DNA of 64,000 nt from Anisakis pegreffii (taxonomy: Eukaryota; Nematoda; Chromadorea; Rhabditida; Anisakidae). The position numbers were made by a program, and so were the translations under genes. Where the stretch lies: positions 340,739 to 404,738 of the forward strand of contig JAPYMA010000093.1 in the NCBI GenBank assembly GCA_035041965.1, written 5' to 3'. The notes under the pieces were generated by a model. The model did no database searches. It saw only the letters and a list, made by a program, of their open reading frames with translations, and was not told where the DNA came from. Shown piece after piece: positions 36,764-50,399 of the stretch. The stretch's first letter is position 1. Each line of letters opens with the position of its first letter.

Positions 36764-37529
36764 ATGTGGTCTGAAGAAGCGCATTTGGCGTTATCCATCT
36801 TTCTGCATGTTACCGGCGTATTGTGTGGAGTATTCATATGGTATCTATTCCCGAAGAATGTGAATTTTTACTTGTTGATGTTATATTTTCCAATTTTTTA
36901 CTCGTTTTTTGCCTAATACGTCACCACATTTTATCAAATCACTATATAGTTTTATTACAAATGAACACTAACACGATCAAATGCCAGCATGAGAAGTCAA
37001 CTCACGTTTCACTGCTTATTCTTAGCTTATAAAGCATTTCTGCCATCATTCATTTGTATGCAATGCTTAATATCACATTGAATTCACTTAGGAGATACAT
37101 GCTAAAGTAGTCACCATCTTAGCTGATTACAATATGAATCGTATTTTGATAATCCAAATAATGACTCCCGAATCATTTCATTACTGCGCATTGAGAGTAA
37201 GAGATAGGAGTCAGGTAACTGAGAAGAAATCAGATGAAGTAAATCCAACGTGAAAATATCTGTTGAGCACTTAAAATAAACGAATTTAGCCACGGAACCC
37301 ACAATTAAAACGTTCTCAAACGAATCACTCATCTTCTACGAATACTACTACTGAAGAAGCAAGTCTTACCACTGGGACTGAGCCTTCTCAGACAAATTTA
37401 ACGACTGCGGTGGATGATGCCAAAAATGATGAAGTGGTAGAATCGCTCTCCATAGCAGATGCAGACTCAGAAACCGAGAAGTTAGGGTCAAATCATGGCT
37501 CAAGATCCAGCTCGATCCTCCAGCTTTGA
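36764..37529 (+). CDS. Small single-pass membrane protein with Ser/Thr-rich tail
   Basis: Two exons, 36764-36859 and 37290-37529, join in phase 0 to give 111 residues. The ATG directly follows a TTTTGTAG acceptor, which may be a spliced-leader or cis-splice site. Residues 8-28 form a membrane segment (LALSIFLHVTGVLCGVFIWYL). The rest is hydrophilic, with Ser/Thr runs (NHSSSTNTTTEEASLTTG), an acidic middle and a serine-rich end (GSRSSSILQL). Sequons such as NHS are visible. Upstream coding exons are possible if the first exon is internal. No family recognised. Confidence 0.5.
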
Positions 37530-39480
37530 TAACGTGGAGTTGGTGTCAAACACGGATTCAGACGTGCTCGGCACAACCTCAGACTGCCGGCATTCACAGC
37601 ACCAGTCTTTGGCATCATCGTTTGCTTCGTCTGCATTCAACGCACATGATGAGCCGTTACTAGTGCATCGCAAACTGAAGCATTCCTATTTATAGCCAAT
37701 CCCCAAGGCACAACGATTACCGCAACAATCCACATCAAACGAAAATGCCAGTGATATGCGACAATATAAGCTGATCGACATAGCCGACGTAATGAATTAT
37801 CAACAGGTGTGTTGACGTAGTGATAACAACGCTGATAACGGATATCAATTGGAATACTATGCAACGACTAGTAAGGACATGTAAATATGATTCAGTGACG
37901 TGAATGTGTTATAAAAGTACAATTTTTCCACCGGAATTATTATTAAGCATTAAATTTTTCGAGATAAGACTATAAATCTGAGTTTAGCAATACGTGTTTA
38001 CTTGAATGAATCAACATTATCAATTGCCCTTGAAATGTGATCTTTGTCATAAGTGATCAAATAAAAACATTCAAAATTTCTTGTATTTGTTGCAGTTTTA
38101 TTACACAAATGTCACATATCTACTTTTTTCCATTTTTTTTTCATTTTCCATTTTCGTTTTTCATTGAATCATGGATGATTTTGTTATGCTGTTTACTGAA
38201 TAAATTTCTCAAAGTGTGTTTTTCTGATATTTGCGCGCATTACATTTGAAGAACAAGCATCTAACGATGTGATAAATTTAGAGATTCACAATTAAGCAAC
38301 ACGAATTCATCAGATACAGCTGAACTTAGCAACATTGTATCACGATGAGAACAGATTGTAGCTTGCAAAAATTTTGGAATCGAACTGGAAAGCAATTAAG
38401 TTCTTGTTGAAATTTGGATTCTCTTCAAGCATTCGTGATGAAGGTAAATAATAAATTCTGGCTTCAACATTAGGTAGAATCCAGGTGAGTAGATGCTTTG
38501 AACTGAACACTTTCGTAACCTGCAATGCGTGAATGAGTGCGACTCGCCCTGATTATATCAAATGTAATGCATGATTGAATGCCACAGCCGTATGCATAAG
38601 TCAAAATATTTTGTTTTGGAAAGAAATTAATTCAGTTCATATTTTTCGGTTTGAATTTCCGAAGCATTTACATTCTCCCTTGAATATGAGGCACAAAATT
38701 TGTTTTGCTCACAAATGGTTTGAATAGGCTTAAAGAACCTCTAAAGCCTGGTAGACATGAATTGATTCAATTCTTACGACGATTCCATGTTAAATCACCG
38801 AAAACAATTCAAACAATCCATTTAATTCATTCGAATTCATTAAATTCAGTTATTGAAAAATACGAAGGTTCTTGAAAGGTCTACACACTAAGAAGGATAA
38901 GCTCATATGCTACGTTTTGCAATGGTCTTGCAAGGATAACATTATTAAGCTACGTTTTATTAAATAACAAGTGATCACGTCTATAAGAGATGGATTAAAG
39001 CACTTAGAGCAATACATTACCAAGATCTTTTACAATTAAACGGATTTCAAATTCATTTTGAGCTGACAATCCCTTCAGCAATCCTCGGATTTTACATCCA
39101 TTTCGATAATTGGACACATCGGTGTTATCCTTGCAAGACATCCTGTGCCCTCAATCATGGTGTGTTTATCGTTCGGTGTTCGCTGAGTTTATTTCCTGAC
39201 AGACTTTCGTGATCATATCTGTTATTATCCTCAATTATAGACGAGGACACTTTCGTTATCAAAAATTATAATTTTTACTGGCGTCATACATTTTCTGTTA
39301 GCTGTTGAACACTTGAAAGTTCTAGTTTTTCCATGGCGAGCTCTGAAATGACATCTCTCGTAAACATTTACAAATATTTGCTCTTCTACCCAAGATACCT
39401 TTTCTACTCACAAGGATTCGGCTGAATTATATGATCATACAGTTCCTACAGGTAACTGGAAAAAGCTTTCAGTTGGCTGA
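37530..39480. other. Intergenic before the receptor guanylate cyclase
   Basis: AT-rich sequence with no supported exon. The 38740-38900 segment is rich in ATTCAATT/AATTCATT motifs. Confidence 0.45.
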
Positions 39481-42400
39481 ATGAAATCGAAATTAGAATT
39501 TATTCCACTGGTGACGATAGCGTGTTGTTGGATGACGACTGTGAATGATGGGTTCAAAGTACGCGTGGGTCATATTGGCTCAATCAAGTCGATGCCAAAC
39601 AGCGAAAAAGTTCTCGAAATATCGCGTAAAGAGCTTCTGAGTGACGGCATTCTTGATGATGACTTCGATATTGAGTTCGAATTTATTCAATTGTTAAAAA
39701 TTTAATGCCTTGTTCGAAAACGTCTTAAGGAAATGTTTGACACATCGTGCTTGTTTGAAGCGGTTGATTGAAGGGATAACAAGCGATTTATTCACATCTC
39801 CACTAAGCAACACAGAAGATTAAAAGCAATACAGTGATAATCAGAAAAGAAAGCTTTAGAAAATGTTCACAGTTTAGCACTGGATGATATGCTCGAGTGA
39901 TCTTCATGTGGTCGTTGTTCAGAGTGCTTGATCACTTCAGGCTTATAACAAAAATGGGTTGCGGCGAATCTTTCGAAGGCGTCGCTGTTGCGACCGATAT
40001 GTTTCATTTGCAACAAGTGAAAGCATTCATTGGACCTTATTGTAATTCAGGTCAGTATATAATGAGTCCGTTGAGGTCAGCCCCTTCAAATAATCCAAGG
40101 AAAATTTCGAGAACATCATCGTGGACATAAGGGGAGACCCATTCATCAAACGAACCCATCTCAACTTACTGATCGGAAATGAGACAGACCAATCATACAG
40201 AGACCAATTTCAGAGCTGGATGCGGTAGCGAAGATGGCTGCCTATTGGAATATCCCAGTTATTGGTTACATGGCCTCTGGGACAAAATTCGCCGATAAGA
40301 CAATCTATAAGACGTTGGCTCGAGTCTCATTAAGAACCACAAATTCGCTAGCTCAAGCTGTCGCATCACTACTGAAACATTTCGGCTGGCAGAAGGTCTC
40401 TGAATTGATTGATTTGATCATCTCAGCAGATCTTGATCTAGAATTATCTTTGAATTGGACTTTGTGCCATGCCTATATAGTCTCAAGTAGGTAGTTGCTT
40501 CAAAACTAGGACAAATTGTTCTTATGGTCGCTTTCTCACAAATCATGTCGCTCTCAACTTAACGATTCCATTAACTGTTATATTTCGAGCTGGTTATCGA
40601 CGTTCTTTGAAACTGTACTTACTTCGCATGGAATCTAACCGTCAGCATTGCATACATCATGAAGGTTTCTGCATTAGTATACGAAGTTATCGTTGTTAGC
40701 TACTCAAGTTTCGTCTCTTCAACGAATTAAATTTCATTCCACTTCAAGCCAGCACCCAAAAATGACTGGAAAAACATAGAACACGTCAAAAATGTACTTC
40801 CAGGTGGGCATAGTGACAAATACAGGTGCATTAGCATTTGAACGACTCACCACATTCGAGGAGACTTTTCTACGACGTTCGATTACAGTATCAAAGAAAG
40901 TGATACTTGATGAATACGCAAATGCGAAAAATATCGTTCAAAGTGGTCTCTTGCAAGAACTTGCGAATGCGGTTCGAAGTGAGCAATCTCCTCTGAATTG
41001 ATTTGCTTTGATCGACAGCAACAGGCACAATGCTTTATGGAGCCTGAAAACACTATAATCTAGGACCAAATAAAATGTAAGCTGGAGATTCCAACCAGAA
41101 ACGAGTGTTAATAACAGAAAGTGATATTAATTCAATTAATTAATTAATTAATGATAATATTATTATTAATGGTAATTCAATTAATTAATTAATAATCAAT
41201 TAGTTGATCAATTAATGATAATATTGATTAATTCGAAAATTGAGTAATAGATAAAATTAACTGATTCCGTCATATTCTAGCCTTAAACTTGTTATATGAT
41301 AAGGCAAAGTGTCAAATATGGGATAATTTCACGAAAATTGATTGGAATCAGTATTTCAGTAATAATTTGTATATTCTCGTCAACTCGTGAGATGACCACA
41401 GAGTTTTTGAAAGCGGTTAAAGATGTCGATATGCATACAGATGACTATGTTTACCTACTGCCTTGGCTACAAACCGAAAAGGAGGACACTTTACCGTGGA
41501 TTGGTGACGACGGACAAATACTACAGAATATCAAGGAACTATTTGCGAATGCTATCATTGTCAGTTCATTTGTTGATCCGATGCGCTCTCCAGACTGTGT
41601 TTCATCTCATGTGTGATCGGATATCGATTGAGTAATAGAACAGATCAGCAAATTGCTCAATCCTGAAGCAATTCCATTCAGATGATACGAATTTAGACCG
41701 TGCTCTGAATTCAACGACTATTCTTAACTCGAATTTCTCCTCATCCATTGGATTGTTCCTGTCTGTAGAAATTGAGATGTCTATCGAAAATCATCAATTT
41801 GTAACGACAACCGATTTTTTTTTCTCAGATAGATGTCGTGAGTGCATTCGGTAATACACTCGTAACACCGTTTCGGGAGCATCTTGAAGCCAGCGGAATG
41901 ACAGCGGACGATTTAGATTTAGTGAGTGATTAAAGTCTTCAGTATTGTTCTTCATTAAAGTTCACGTAACACTGATAATTAAAAACACCAATTTGTTCAA
42001 GGAATTCCTTCTCGGAAATGATCAGTACAATGATCTTGCGCAAATTTTAACACTATCACTCAGCAGTGAACATTAAAATTTCGAAAATAATTCGAAAATC
42101 ATTGTAATTCTATGACGATATTAACGTGAATAATAATCATTCGCATCACAATTGGTGTTCACAACGGAAATCTTAAGATCACATAGCATTTTCATTGCTA
42201 GCGATTCCTTTCTAATATTTGTCTGCTGTATGTGAATCGAAGAAAAATTCAGAGCGATTTATACGGCTACATTCATTTGTATGATGCGCTGAAGTTGTAC
42301 ACGATGGCTGTGAGACGTGCATTGAATGAGACTTTGAGACCAGAAATTGTCACAGATGGAAAATATATCTTCAACGAAATGAGACGAATGACATTCCAAG

Positions 42401-45400
42401 GTTTCTTAAATTCACCTGAACGCTTCCTTTTCGTCATTTTCTCTCTCTTTCCTTTATGAGGTAGGTGTACAAGTTAGTCGATTGAATGACTTCTGCATAC
42501 AAGACTTTGATATCTTTTGTAGATCAAAGCAAGCAGTCTTATTGTATGTATGAAGCAGCTTACATCTATACTGCAAACCATTAGAAAATGATCGAAGCCT
42601 CTTCGTCAGATCAGTCCTCAAGTAAACTCCACCGCAACGTTTGTTAGCGAACACATTCATCCACAATAACAAACAATCTAAATTCCCAGTGATGAAAGCC
42701 ATGAATTAGAAATGAGATTTCAGGATTAGTGAGTGCAGCGGGTGTATCGTCTGGAATGGTGATGATGGACGATCTTGCCGAAAGAGCACCATTTTATGCC
42801 GGTTAACTTGACTTTAATTATGACTGAGCCTGATTCAATTTGATTCATTACCTATGCGCAGCTGCTAGCCTAATGTCAAAATTCCAGTTCAATTCATTAC
42901 AATTCTGACATATCATCAAGACATTTCAACGGCAAACGTATCGATGAAACGATTTCTGGAAAATGCATCAACAAGTAATTTGAAAACTAAACTATAAATG
43001 TGAAACTTGCAAGAAGATAAACCAAAATAATTTTCAAGCATTTCTGGTTCAAACCACACGTGATCAGCCAACGAAACTCGTCGAAATGGAACCAGTTTTA
43101 CTGCCAAAATGCGATGGTTATAAAACTCATAGTGGATGCTATAATTTAGTAGGTTATATTTCATCACACAATTTTGTCGGTTTCTCAACAAATGGTGTCA
43201 AAAGAGAGAATTTCAGGACAGTTCAAATATACAGTTGAAAGTATACCGGAACAAAACTATCACAGTAGAATGGATCAATAACTTTGAAAGGATGAAATTC
43301 TGGTCCAGAAAACAAACTGTTTCCCAATGAATTAACGATAATATACTCCGAAATATACCCTCATCGCTAATTCCTACAACGGTTCAGCCAGCTAATTGAG
43401 TTTTGCATGCCGAGGTAATGAAAAACCAAGCCAGATCAACCAAATTGTGAGCCGATTTCAGTCAATAACGAATCTGGTGACCGGCTTCTGGCCATCGCCC
43501 GACGGTCGTGTGCCTCCAGATGAGCCGAAATGTGGATATCGCAATGAGAGATGCGATTATACACCAATCATAATCGCTGGAAGTGCGCTAGTGGTTTGCA
43601 TGGCCGGCATTCTATCGGCATATCTGCTATATCGATATTGGTATGACCGTTCTCAACATATTTCTTGTCGACGACCTCTTACCGCTGGAGATAGATCAGG
43701 ATGATCCATCTAAATCCACATTACGATTCCTTACACACTTTTCATGAATATTGCACTACTCACGATCAGCTCAATCATAGTAGATCTAATAAATGTTTAA
43801 TTTACACACTCATAGAGCAAATAGGTTTTTGTTCAAATTATATTAATAATCACATTCGAAAATCATCCACTTATCTTTATAGAATTTCTTCACCAATCAA
43901 TATTTATTCTTACAGATCGCTAAAAAAACATCGGTAATTTAATTAGTATAATTTTCAGCGAAAACCAAGCACTAGCTAAAACACCGTGGCGAGTCTATCG
44001 AGATGATATGCGAATCCTATCGGGAGATGAAATGAAATCAGTTGTAAGCAAGAGAGAAATTTTTCTAAATATCACAAATTTTCTGACATCCTGATATATT
44101 CTCAGTGAATCGGTACATTCGTTGTGTAGTAGAACGACCGTAAAATTAATAGTAGTGTTTGATGTGAAAAAGTCATCGAAATCATAACTTTAAGTGAAAA
44201 GTCACACCAAAATGAATTCGAAAAGTGACAATTATGAAATGGCAATTACAAATTCGAAATTTCTCAGTTGTCAGTTGCGTCGAATCGCACGAAAATGAGC
44301 AGTATGAGTGCGTTCGCGAAGCATGCAGCCATTGTTGGTACCAATACGCAAGCATCATTCCACGTTTATCCACAGAAAAGACCGATTGCCTTCAGCCGAG
44401 AGGATATGAAGATGATGACGCAGGTGAGACGAGATGCCACCAGCTGTCATACAATGAAAATGAAACCTGAAGTTTAAAACATTTGAGATCATCGCTGAGA
44501 TCAATGAAAATGCGTTGCGATAAGATTTTGTTCTATAGAACCACATCCGCATATTACATAAAATGATGGAGATGTAATGTCATCGTTATGAAATCATAAA
44601 ATCGATGAAAGACAGAAATTATTCCAAGATAGAAGTATAACTTTGATTTGAGAAGAACCGCTCCAGTTAATTCATATTGTTAGCCGCCATCGCGTTTAAA
44701 TAACTGTTATCAATTAAGGATTGTTTTAAAAATTCATTATTAGCATTATCAGCTGAACGTTTACAATAAAAATAAATGAGAACAAATTTGATGAATAGAT
44801 CAAGCAAGCAGTACATGACAATCTGAATCCCTTCATTGGAATGGCATTCAACGAAAAAGACGAAATGCTTTTAATATGGAAATTCTGTTCTCGTGGAACT
44901 CTTCAGGTAAACTCTTTGCAATCGACATTCACGCAAATGAATTTCATACCGTCAGCGTTAATCAATGACTGATGAGTTAGTTGATCCGCAAGATGGAATA
45001 CTTTTCCACCCTTTTTCCAGCATTGATATGAACCCTGAACTATCTGAACTAACTTACCCATCGACTTGACACCTTGAATGCTTAAATGATGAATGAAACT
45101 TGCAAATGCAAGTAATATCAACGCTGACAGGGATAATATTATACTTTCAGGATATCATATACAATCATCAGATCGTATTGGACGCACAATTCCATGGTGC
45201 CTTTGCGCGTGATATCACTCTAGTAAGGTGTTTACGAACTCATCAACAACTACCTATTGTCATAATTCACTGGTCACACAAGCCCCTGTTCACTGGCTGA
45301 TTCTGTTTCATTCCTTCATTGTCAGATACTACCAGTTTTTTGATCATCATTGTGCTTGAATATAGATAGATTTCTAGAGAGTTTCAAAAATTGCAAAGGT

Positions 45401-48400
45401 TTACGGCTCTTCGACATCAGAAAATCTTACGAGTTTGCGTACAAATCTATAAACCTTCTTATGTAGCCAGAATGAGCTGCTTATAAGAGACATTTCGTCC
45501 TATAGGGACTAGAGTATCTACACGCATCACCAATTGGTTGCCATGGATCACTTTCACCATGGGCATGTCTGATCGACCGGAATTGGGCAGTGCGTTTAAC
45601 CGATTACGGAATTGCGGATAGCCTTGAGAGGTGGCAAAAAATGGGCATAATATCAGTTGAAGCGTTGAGAGAGGACAATGAGGGTTCAACCATTGAAAAA
45701 AGTGGATCACAGCAAAAAACAAGTTAGTCTGTGTTGATGTTCAGTCTGGTTAAAGTATATCTGAGCGCTTGTCTTTCACAGAGAGATTCCAATTGTTCAA
45801 TCCATTCGCCCACTTATTTATTTATCATCTCTATCATTTGTGACCAATCCGTTATCTTATTCAAGTGAACTCTTAAGTTTTTTCCAACTTACTCGGATTT
45901 TAAAATTTTTCCTTATAATTCGATTGAGGAACATCGACCCCTTCACACTGAAGCACAATTGCTTCAATTAGTTGGTCACAGATTAACATTATTCCTCCCA
46001 AAAATGACGACCCAAAGCCATCAAAAGTATCGATATATCGATAATAATTTCTGCAATGATCAATCGGATATTTGAAGGTGTTCTGTATTGTGCGCCAGAA
46101 ATGCTTAGAACAAGTGAGTCAAACCGTCGTCGTGGTATAGAAAAGAACTGGGTGCAGCAAACGATGGTGAGAAGACAAGCCGGTGATATATATGGATTTG
46201 GGATGATCATGTACGAGATACTCTTTCGATCGTTACCGTTCCCCGATAAGACCGATATCACCGGTACTATTTTCACCTAAGCACCATCATCGGATATTAA
46301 AAGCACTAACTTGATCCAGCGATACTAGGAATTCTCTCGAGACGTACAATAGAAATAATTTCACCACCAGCCTAATAAATGTTAAAAATGCAATATCATA
46401 AACAACAATACACAGTAACCAGATATAAAGAAATTCTAATGAGAATATAATCAAAAGCTATAATGATATTATCTCTCACAACAGCATAAAAGTGGTATTG
46501 AGAAAGTATTACCATTTTAAAAACTGATCACCAAATTGAGTTTTTGATCATCGAATGCAACTTCCATAGTTCAACCATTAAAAACTATACTTTCAAAGAA
46601 CTGGTTGAGAATGTTCGTACCGGCAAAGGGACCTTTCGACCAAGCATCCAGAATCGTGAAGGAATGAATCCAGACCTAATGTCGTTGCTGTTAGATTGCT
46701 GGAATGAGAACCCTGATGCACGTCCTTCAATTCACAGGGTCCGCATATGCACAGAAACCTATCTGAAAGTGTTGGTTACCACTGTTGGATAGATTTCTCG
46801 TAACTTGTAACTACAAATAATATCCTCGACAGTATTGCTGAAAATCATTTATTGAACATATCCAGAGGAATATCCAAATCGCAACGGAAGCTCCCTCTCC
46901 AATGTTCAGGAACTATGAAGATGGCAACTGCTGAATCACTGGTTGATTGATATACAGGCTGTCACTAGATAAACTGAACCAAATGAATGAAATAATAAAG
47001 TATAATTCTCAAATGAGCGTAATTATAAATGAATCATTTCTTCATTGGTGTGGCTGAATGGTATAAGTGAATACTGAAGTGAATTTCTTCCAGGAAAGGC
47101 AGTCTAGTGGATCAAATGATACGACTGATGGAACAATACGCGAACAATCTCGAGAAGTTAGTTCAAGAGCGGACTGGCATGTTGGAGGAGGCGAATCAAA
47201 TGGCCGATAAACTTCTCACACAATTGTTACCAAAGTATAATTGCTCTCCATTCCTACAATCATTTACTCTAATCAGTTCAAACTTTAGCTTTCAAAACTT
47301 CAAACTCACCGAAACATTTCGGTTGTCTTGTTCTAGCTGATTATTGCATTCGCCATTTGCAGATACGTAGCGAATGAGCTAAAAATGGGACGTGTGGTAC
47401 CACCGAAAACATTTCCTGCAGCTACCGTCATGTTCAGGCAATTACTTCGATTCAATTTCCTTTAGCACCATTGTTGATATGTTTTCTTTCTTAAGCAGAT
47501 TATTGAAAACTGGAATTCAATTCCTCTTGCCTTCCCTTCAAACGAAGAACTGTACTCTTTCCTTTTCCGTAGTTATACTTTCAGTCATTACAAATATAAT
47601 TAAGCAATCAGATGTTGAACAATTATTTAATCCTAAACATTTAATTAAACATTCTCCTCTCCTCAGAAAATTATTCAACGCAAATCTAATCGCTCGAATA
47701 GTATTTGATAATATCAATAGTGTTTTGATCGCAGTCACTAATGTGAAAACAATTTATGCAAGCCATTAGCTCAGTGATATTGTAGAATTGTTGACTTCAC
47801 AATATTGCAGTGATATTGTTGGCTTCACAACAATTTGCTCAACGTCGAAACCACTCGAAGTTGTCACCATGTTGAATATAGTATATAGTGGATTTGATGA
47901 TATTATCAACAAACATGATGCATACAAGGTTGGTTACAAATAAGAACGCTCTTTAGCGCTTTGCACTTACAATTTACATTTTTTGTTCATTTTGACAATA
48001 TGTCACCGTTTGACAATATGACAATATTTTGACAATTTGACAATTCGCCTTCCATTTTGACAATATGTCACTGTTTGTTCATCGAATAGAATTGACAGTA
48101 TAAGAACTTGCATGCTGTTCGGAGTGTAAAAATAATGTATACATCATGTGATAGATGAATTGTTTCGATTAAAAGACTTACACGTAGGCGGTATTTGAGA
48201 TACTAACACCGCTTAGAGATGAGTGATTACATTGATTCAGGTTGAAACAATTGGTGATGCCTATATGGTCGTGTCGGGAATTCCGGAAGAGAACGGAAAT
48301 CGCCATCTTGAAAGTATCGCCAATATCGCTCTTGAGATAATGGAGGTTGGATTCGCCCTAATTGCTCACTGCTACCCAACAGAGCTAATGGGCAATAGTT

Positions 48401-49203
48401 GAATTGCTTTTTCGTTGTGAAAAAACATCTTACCTAAAAAATTCTCAGTCGATTATTAGGCAAACAAATGAATCTTATTTCAGTTCCTGAAAGATTTCCA
48501 AATACCACATCATAAAGAGGAACGTATGCGTATTCGACTTGGCTTCCATTCGGGGCCAGTGGTGGCAGGTGTGGTAGGTCTGACATCGCCGAGATACTGC
48601 CTCTTTGGTGATACGGTGGGCTATTTACCTGTTCCGTAACAGTACTGAATATCGTAGGAATAGGAAAGCTGCAATGTAAAGCTGAAATGAAGACTATCGT
48701 CACGCATTGTGCATTTTGACTGTAAGCATCAGATCTGTGAAGATCAAATAAGCTCATTTGATCAAGGCAATTGGTAATCATCGAAGTAATTTGAAAATCA
48801 TATGGTATGACCAGATTGATCGCAGAATTCAGTGAAAGATATTGGAAATATAAAGAAAATTTCCATGAAACCTCAGGTGAATACAGCGTCTCGAATGGAA
48901 AGTACTGGTGTGCCTGAGATGATTCAACTGAGTGCATTCACGAACGAGCAACTCCTTAAGTACTACCCCGAATTTCGCACTGTTTTACGAGGAACCGTGA
49001 ATGTTAAGGTGATTCCACGTTCTCGATTGCTCACCAAACTCAAAATTCACGAGAATATTTCATGCTCAATATTACTTCTGCGAGTGACTTCTTTACAGGG
49101 TAAAGGTGAATGCACAACATATTTCTTGGATGGTAAAAATAACTCGAACGGATCTGAGCAAAGCGTGGAAACAACGCGAGCAACCGATCTGGCACATCAA
49201 TAA
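39481..49203 (+). CDS. Receptor-type guanylate cyclase
   Basis: Converts GTP to cGMP in response to an extracellular signal. Exons: 39481-39692, 39941-40050, 40214-40395, 40804-40978, 41360-41559, 41829-41921, 42253-42400, 42724-42801, 43068-43116, 43462-43640, 43959-44043, 44268-44423, 44799-44906, 45151-45222, 45506-45683, 46078-46263, 46599-46770, 47094-47234, 47363-47437, 47811-47928, 48241-48345, 48484-48615, 48877-49008 and 49099-49203. A signal peptide leads into a natriuretic-receptor-like ligand domain ([36 protein letters not shown]), [13 protein letters not shown] and a membrane segment. The kinase-homology domain has HGS for HRD and DYG for DFG, so is probably inactive. The helix [20 protein letters not shown] precedes the cyclase domain. 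That domain has SDIVGFTT and IGDAY metal aspartates, the guanine-specifying Glu (VETIGDAY) and Cys (RYCLFGDT), and NTASRMES. All joins are in phase except 43116 to 43462, where a segment seems missing. The ATG at 39481 begins a good signal peptide. Confidence 0.93.
41130..41235. repeat. AATT-rich simple repeat in a cyclase intron
   Basis: Runs of AATTAATTAATT interspersed with ATAATATT, between cyclase exons 4 and 5. Confidence 0.8.
47438..47810 (+). other. GC-AG intron in the cyclase catalytic domain
   Basis: The exon ends GTCATGTTCAG and the intron begins GCAATT. The next exon starts TGATATTGTTGG after ATATTGCAG. Only this join gives the invariant FSDIVGF motif, and no GT donor nearby does so in phase. 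Confidence 0.75.
47988..48078. repeat. TTGACAATATGTCA-type repeats in a cyclase intron
   Basis: At least five copies of a TTTGACAATATG-like unit at irregular spacing, two of them extended to GACAATATGTCAC. The element is partly self-complementary (TGACA...TGTCA). It lies between exons 47811-47928 and 48241-48345. Confidence 0.7.
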
Positions 49204-49797
49204 TAATACATCACAGCATGACGAAATATTGACTGCATGCATTCATCCTGATCTTTCATTTCATCATAAGATTATTTCATAATGTATTCCAATATCACGC
49301 GATCCACTTAGCATCATATTTCGTGTCTCTCATCGACTGTTTTGTTCTATACGTATACAATTAATCTGCATAAACCTGTAAAGAAGATATATCTGTATGC
49401 TTTTTGCTGCACAGTTAATCCCATGTATTAAGAAAATATATGACTGTAATAGTAACGTTGATAATAATAATGATAATTATATTTATTATGAAAGATGCAG
49501 TGGTGACTAAGCAAAGGTGACTAAGATCAACCGAAACGACACGAAGATACAACCATAGAGCTGAATGAGTTTCTTTTTCGATAAAAAGCTCATTCTTGGA
49601 AAGTGAAGGATTCGCTCAATAAGAAGAATCTGTTAAGGTAAAATTTCGGCTAAAATTTCAGGCAAGAAATTGCTAAAAACTTATTGCAAGCTACCGTTAT
49701 GAGTGATGCGTGTTTTTTGGAGTTGTGCAGTTAATTATGAATCTGTTGATGAAAGTCATGAACTGCCTAGCTAAGAAGGGTCGGAAGATGGGAATGG
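49204..49797. other. Downstream of the cyclase
   Basis: Presumed 3' untranslated and intergenic sequence with AT-rich stretches (for example AATAATAATGATAATTATAT near 49465). No gene seen. Confidence 0.4.
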
Positions 49798-49971
49798 TCA
49801 AGCATTTGAAGGTGAACATGAGTATTGCCCTCGAAGTGTTGACTGCATGATTGTATTATGTGCTGCACACTTAATGCAGTGGTTAGTAATGTTGGCTTGT
49901 AGGAATGAATCCAGAATCCGAATCTCCAAAGCGTTGGAAATTTTCTTCTCATCGTTATCAGCCAAATGATC
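49798..49971 (-). other. Minus-strand exon-like open piece
   Basis: After an AG at 49973-49972 a frame of 57 codons runs to a stop (DHLADNDEKKISNALEIR, then ILDSFLQANITNHCIK). Composition looks coding, but no partner exon or family is recognised, and the same DNA is open in a second minus-strand frame. It may be a terminal exon of the minus-strand gene upstream or chance. Confidence 0.25.
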
Positions 49972-50250
49972 CTTGAAATGAAAGAAATTCATTTTCCATG
50001 AAGACTTTCAATCCCCTCTCCCGCTCCTCTGAGTGATCCCCGATATGACCTTCAGCATACACATACGCCCTAAGAAGGAAAAAGCTAAGAAACTTTAGAT
50101 GTACGTTTAAATGGCGAGAATAAAACGAAAAACGCCCTTTCACACAAAAAAATCGCTTTCTTACACTGTAATTTGCATGAACATGCTACCTTGAAGCCTA
50201 TTGGATGATGGATACTGTAACTCTGTCGTAGTTACGTTAGCTGAAAAGGA

Positions 50251-50340
50251 TTACTGTAGGAGTTTTTGGCGAAGTTGCCTTGAGCCCTTTGAAGACATTT
50301 GCATATGTCGCCATTTGGACCATGAACTGTCTTTTCCGGG
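50251..50340 (-). other. Minus-strand candidate terminal exon
   Basis: A GAATTACAG acceptor is followed by 29 codons and TAA (PGKDSSWSKWRHMQ, then GSRQLRQKLLQ). Entry is phase 0, which would fit the last exon I can place in the F-box gene (also phase 0 out), but more than 3 kb separates them. Confidence 0.25.
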
Positions 50341-50399
50341 CTGTAATTCATTATCAGAACGGTTTTGTTTTCCTTTTTCTTTATTTTGATCGATTCGTT

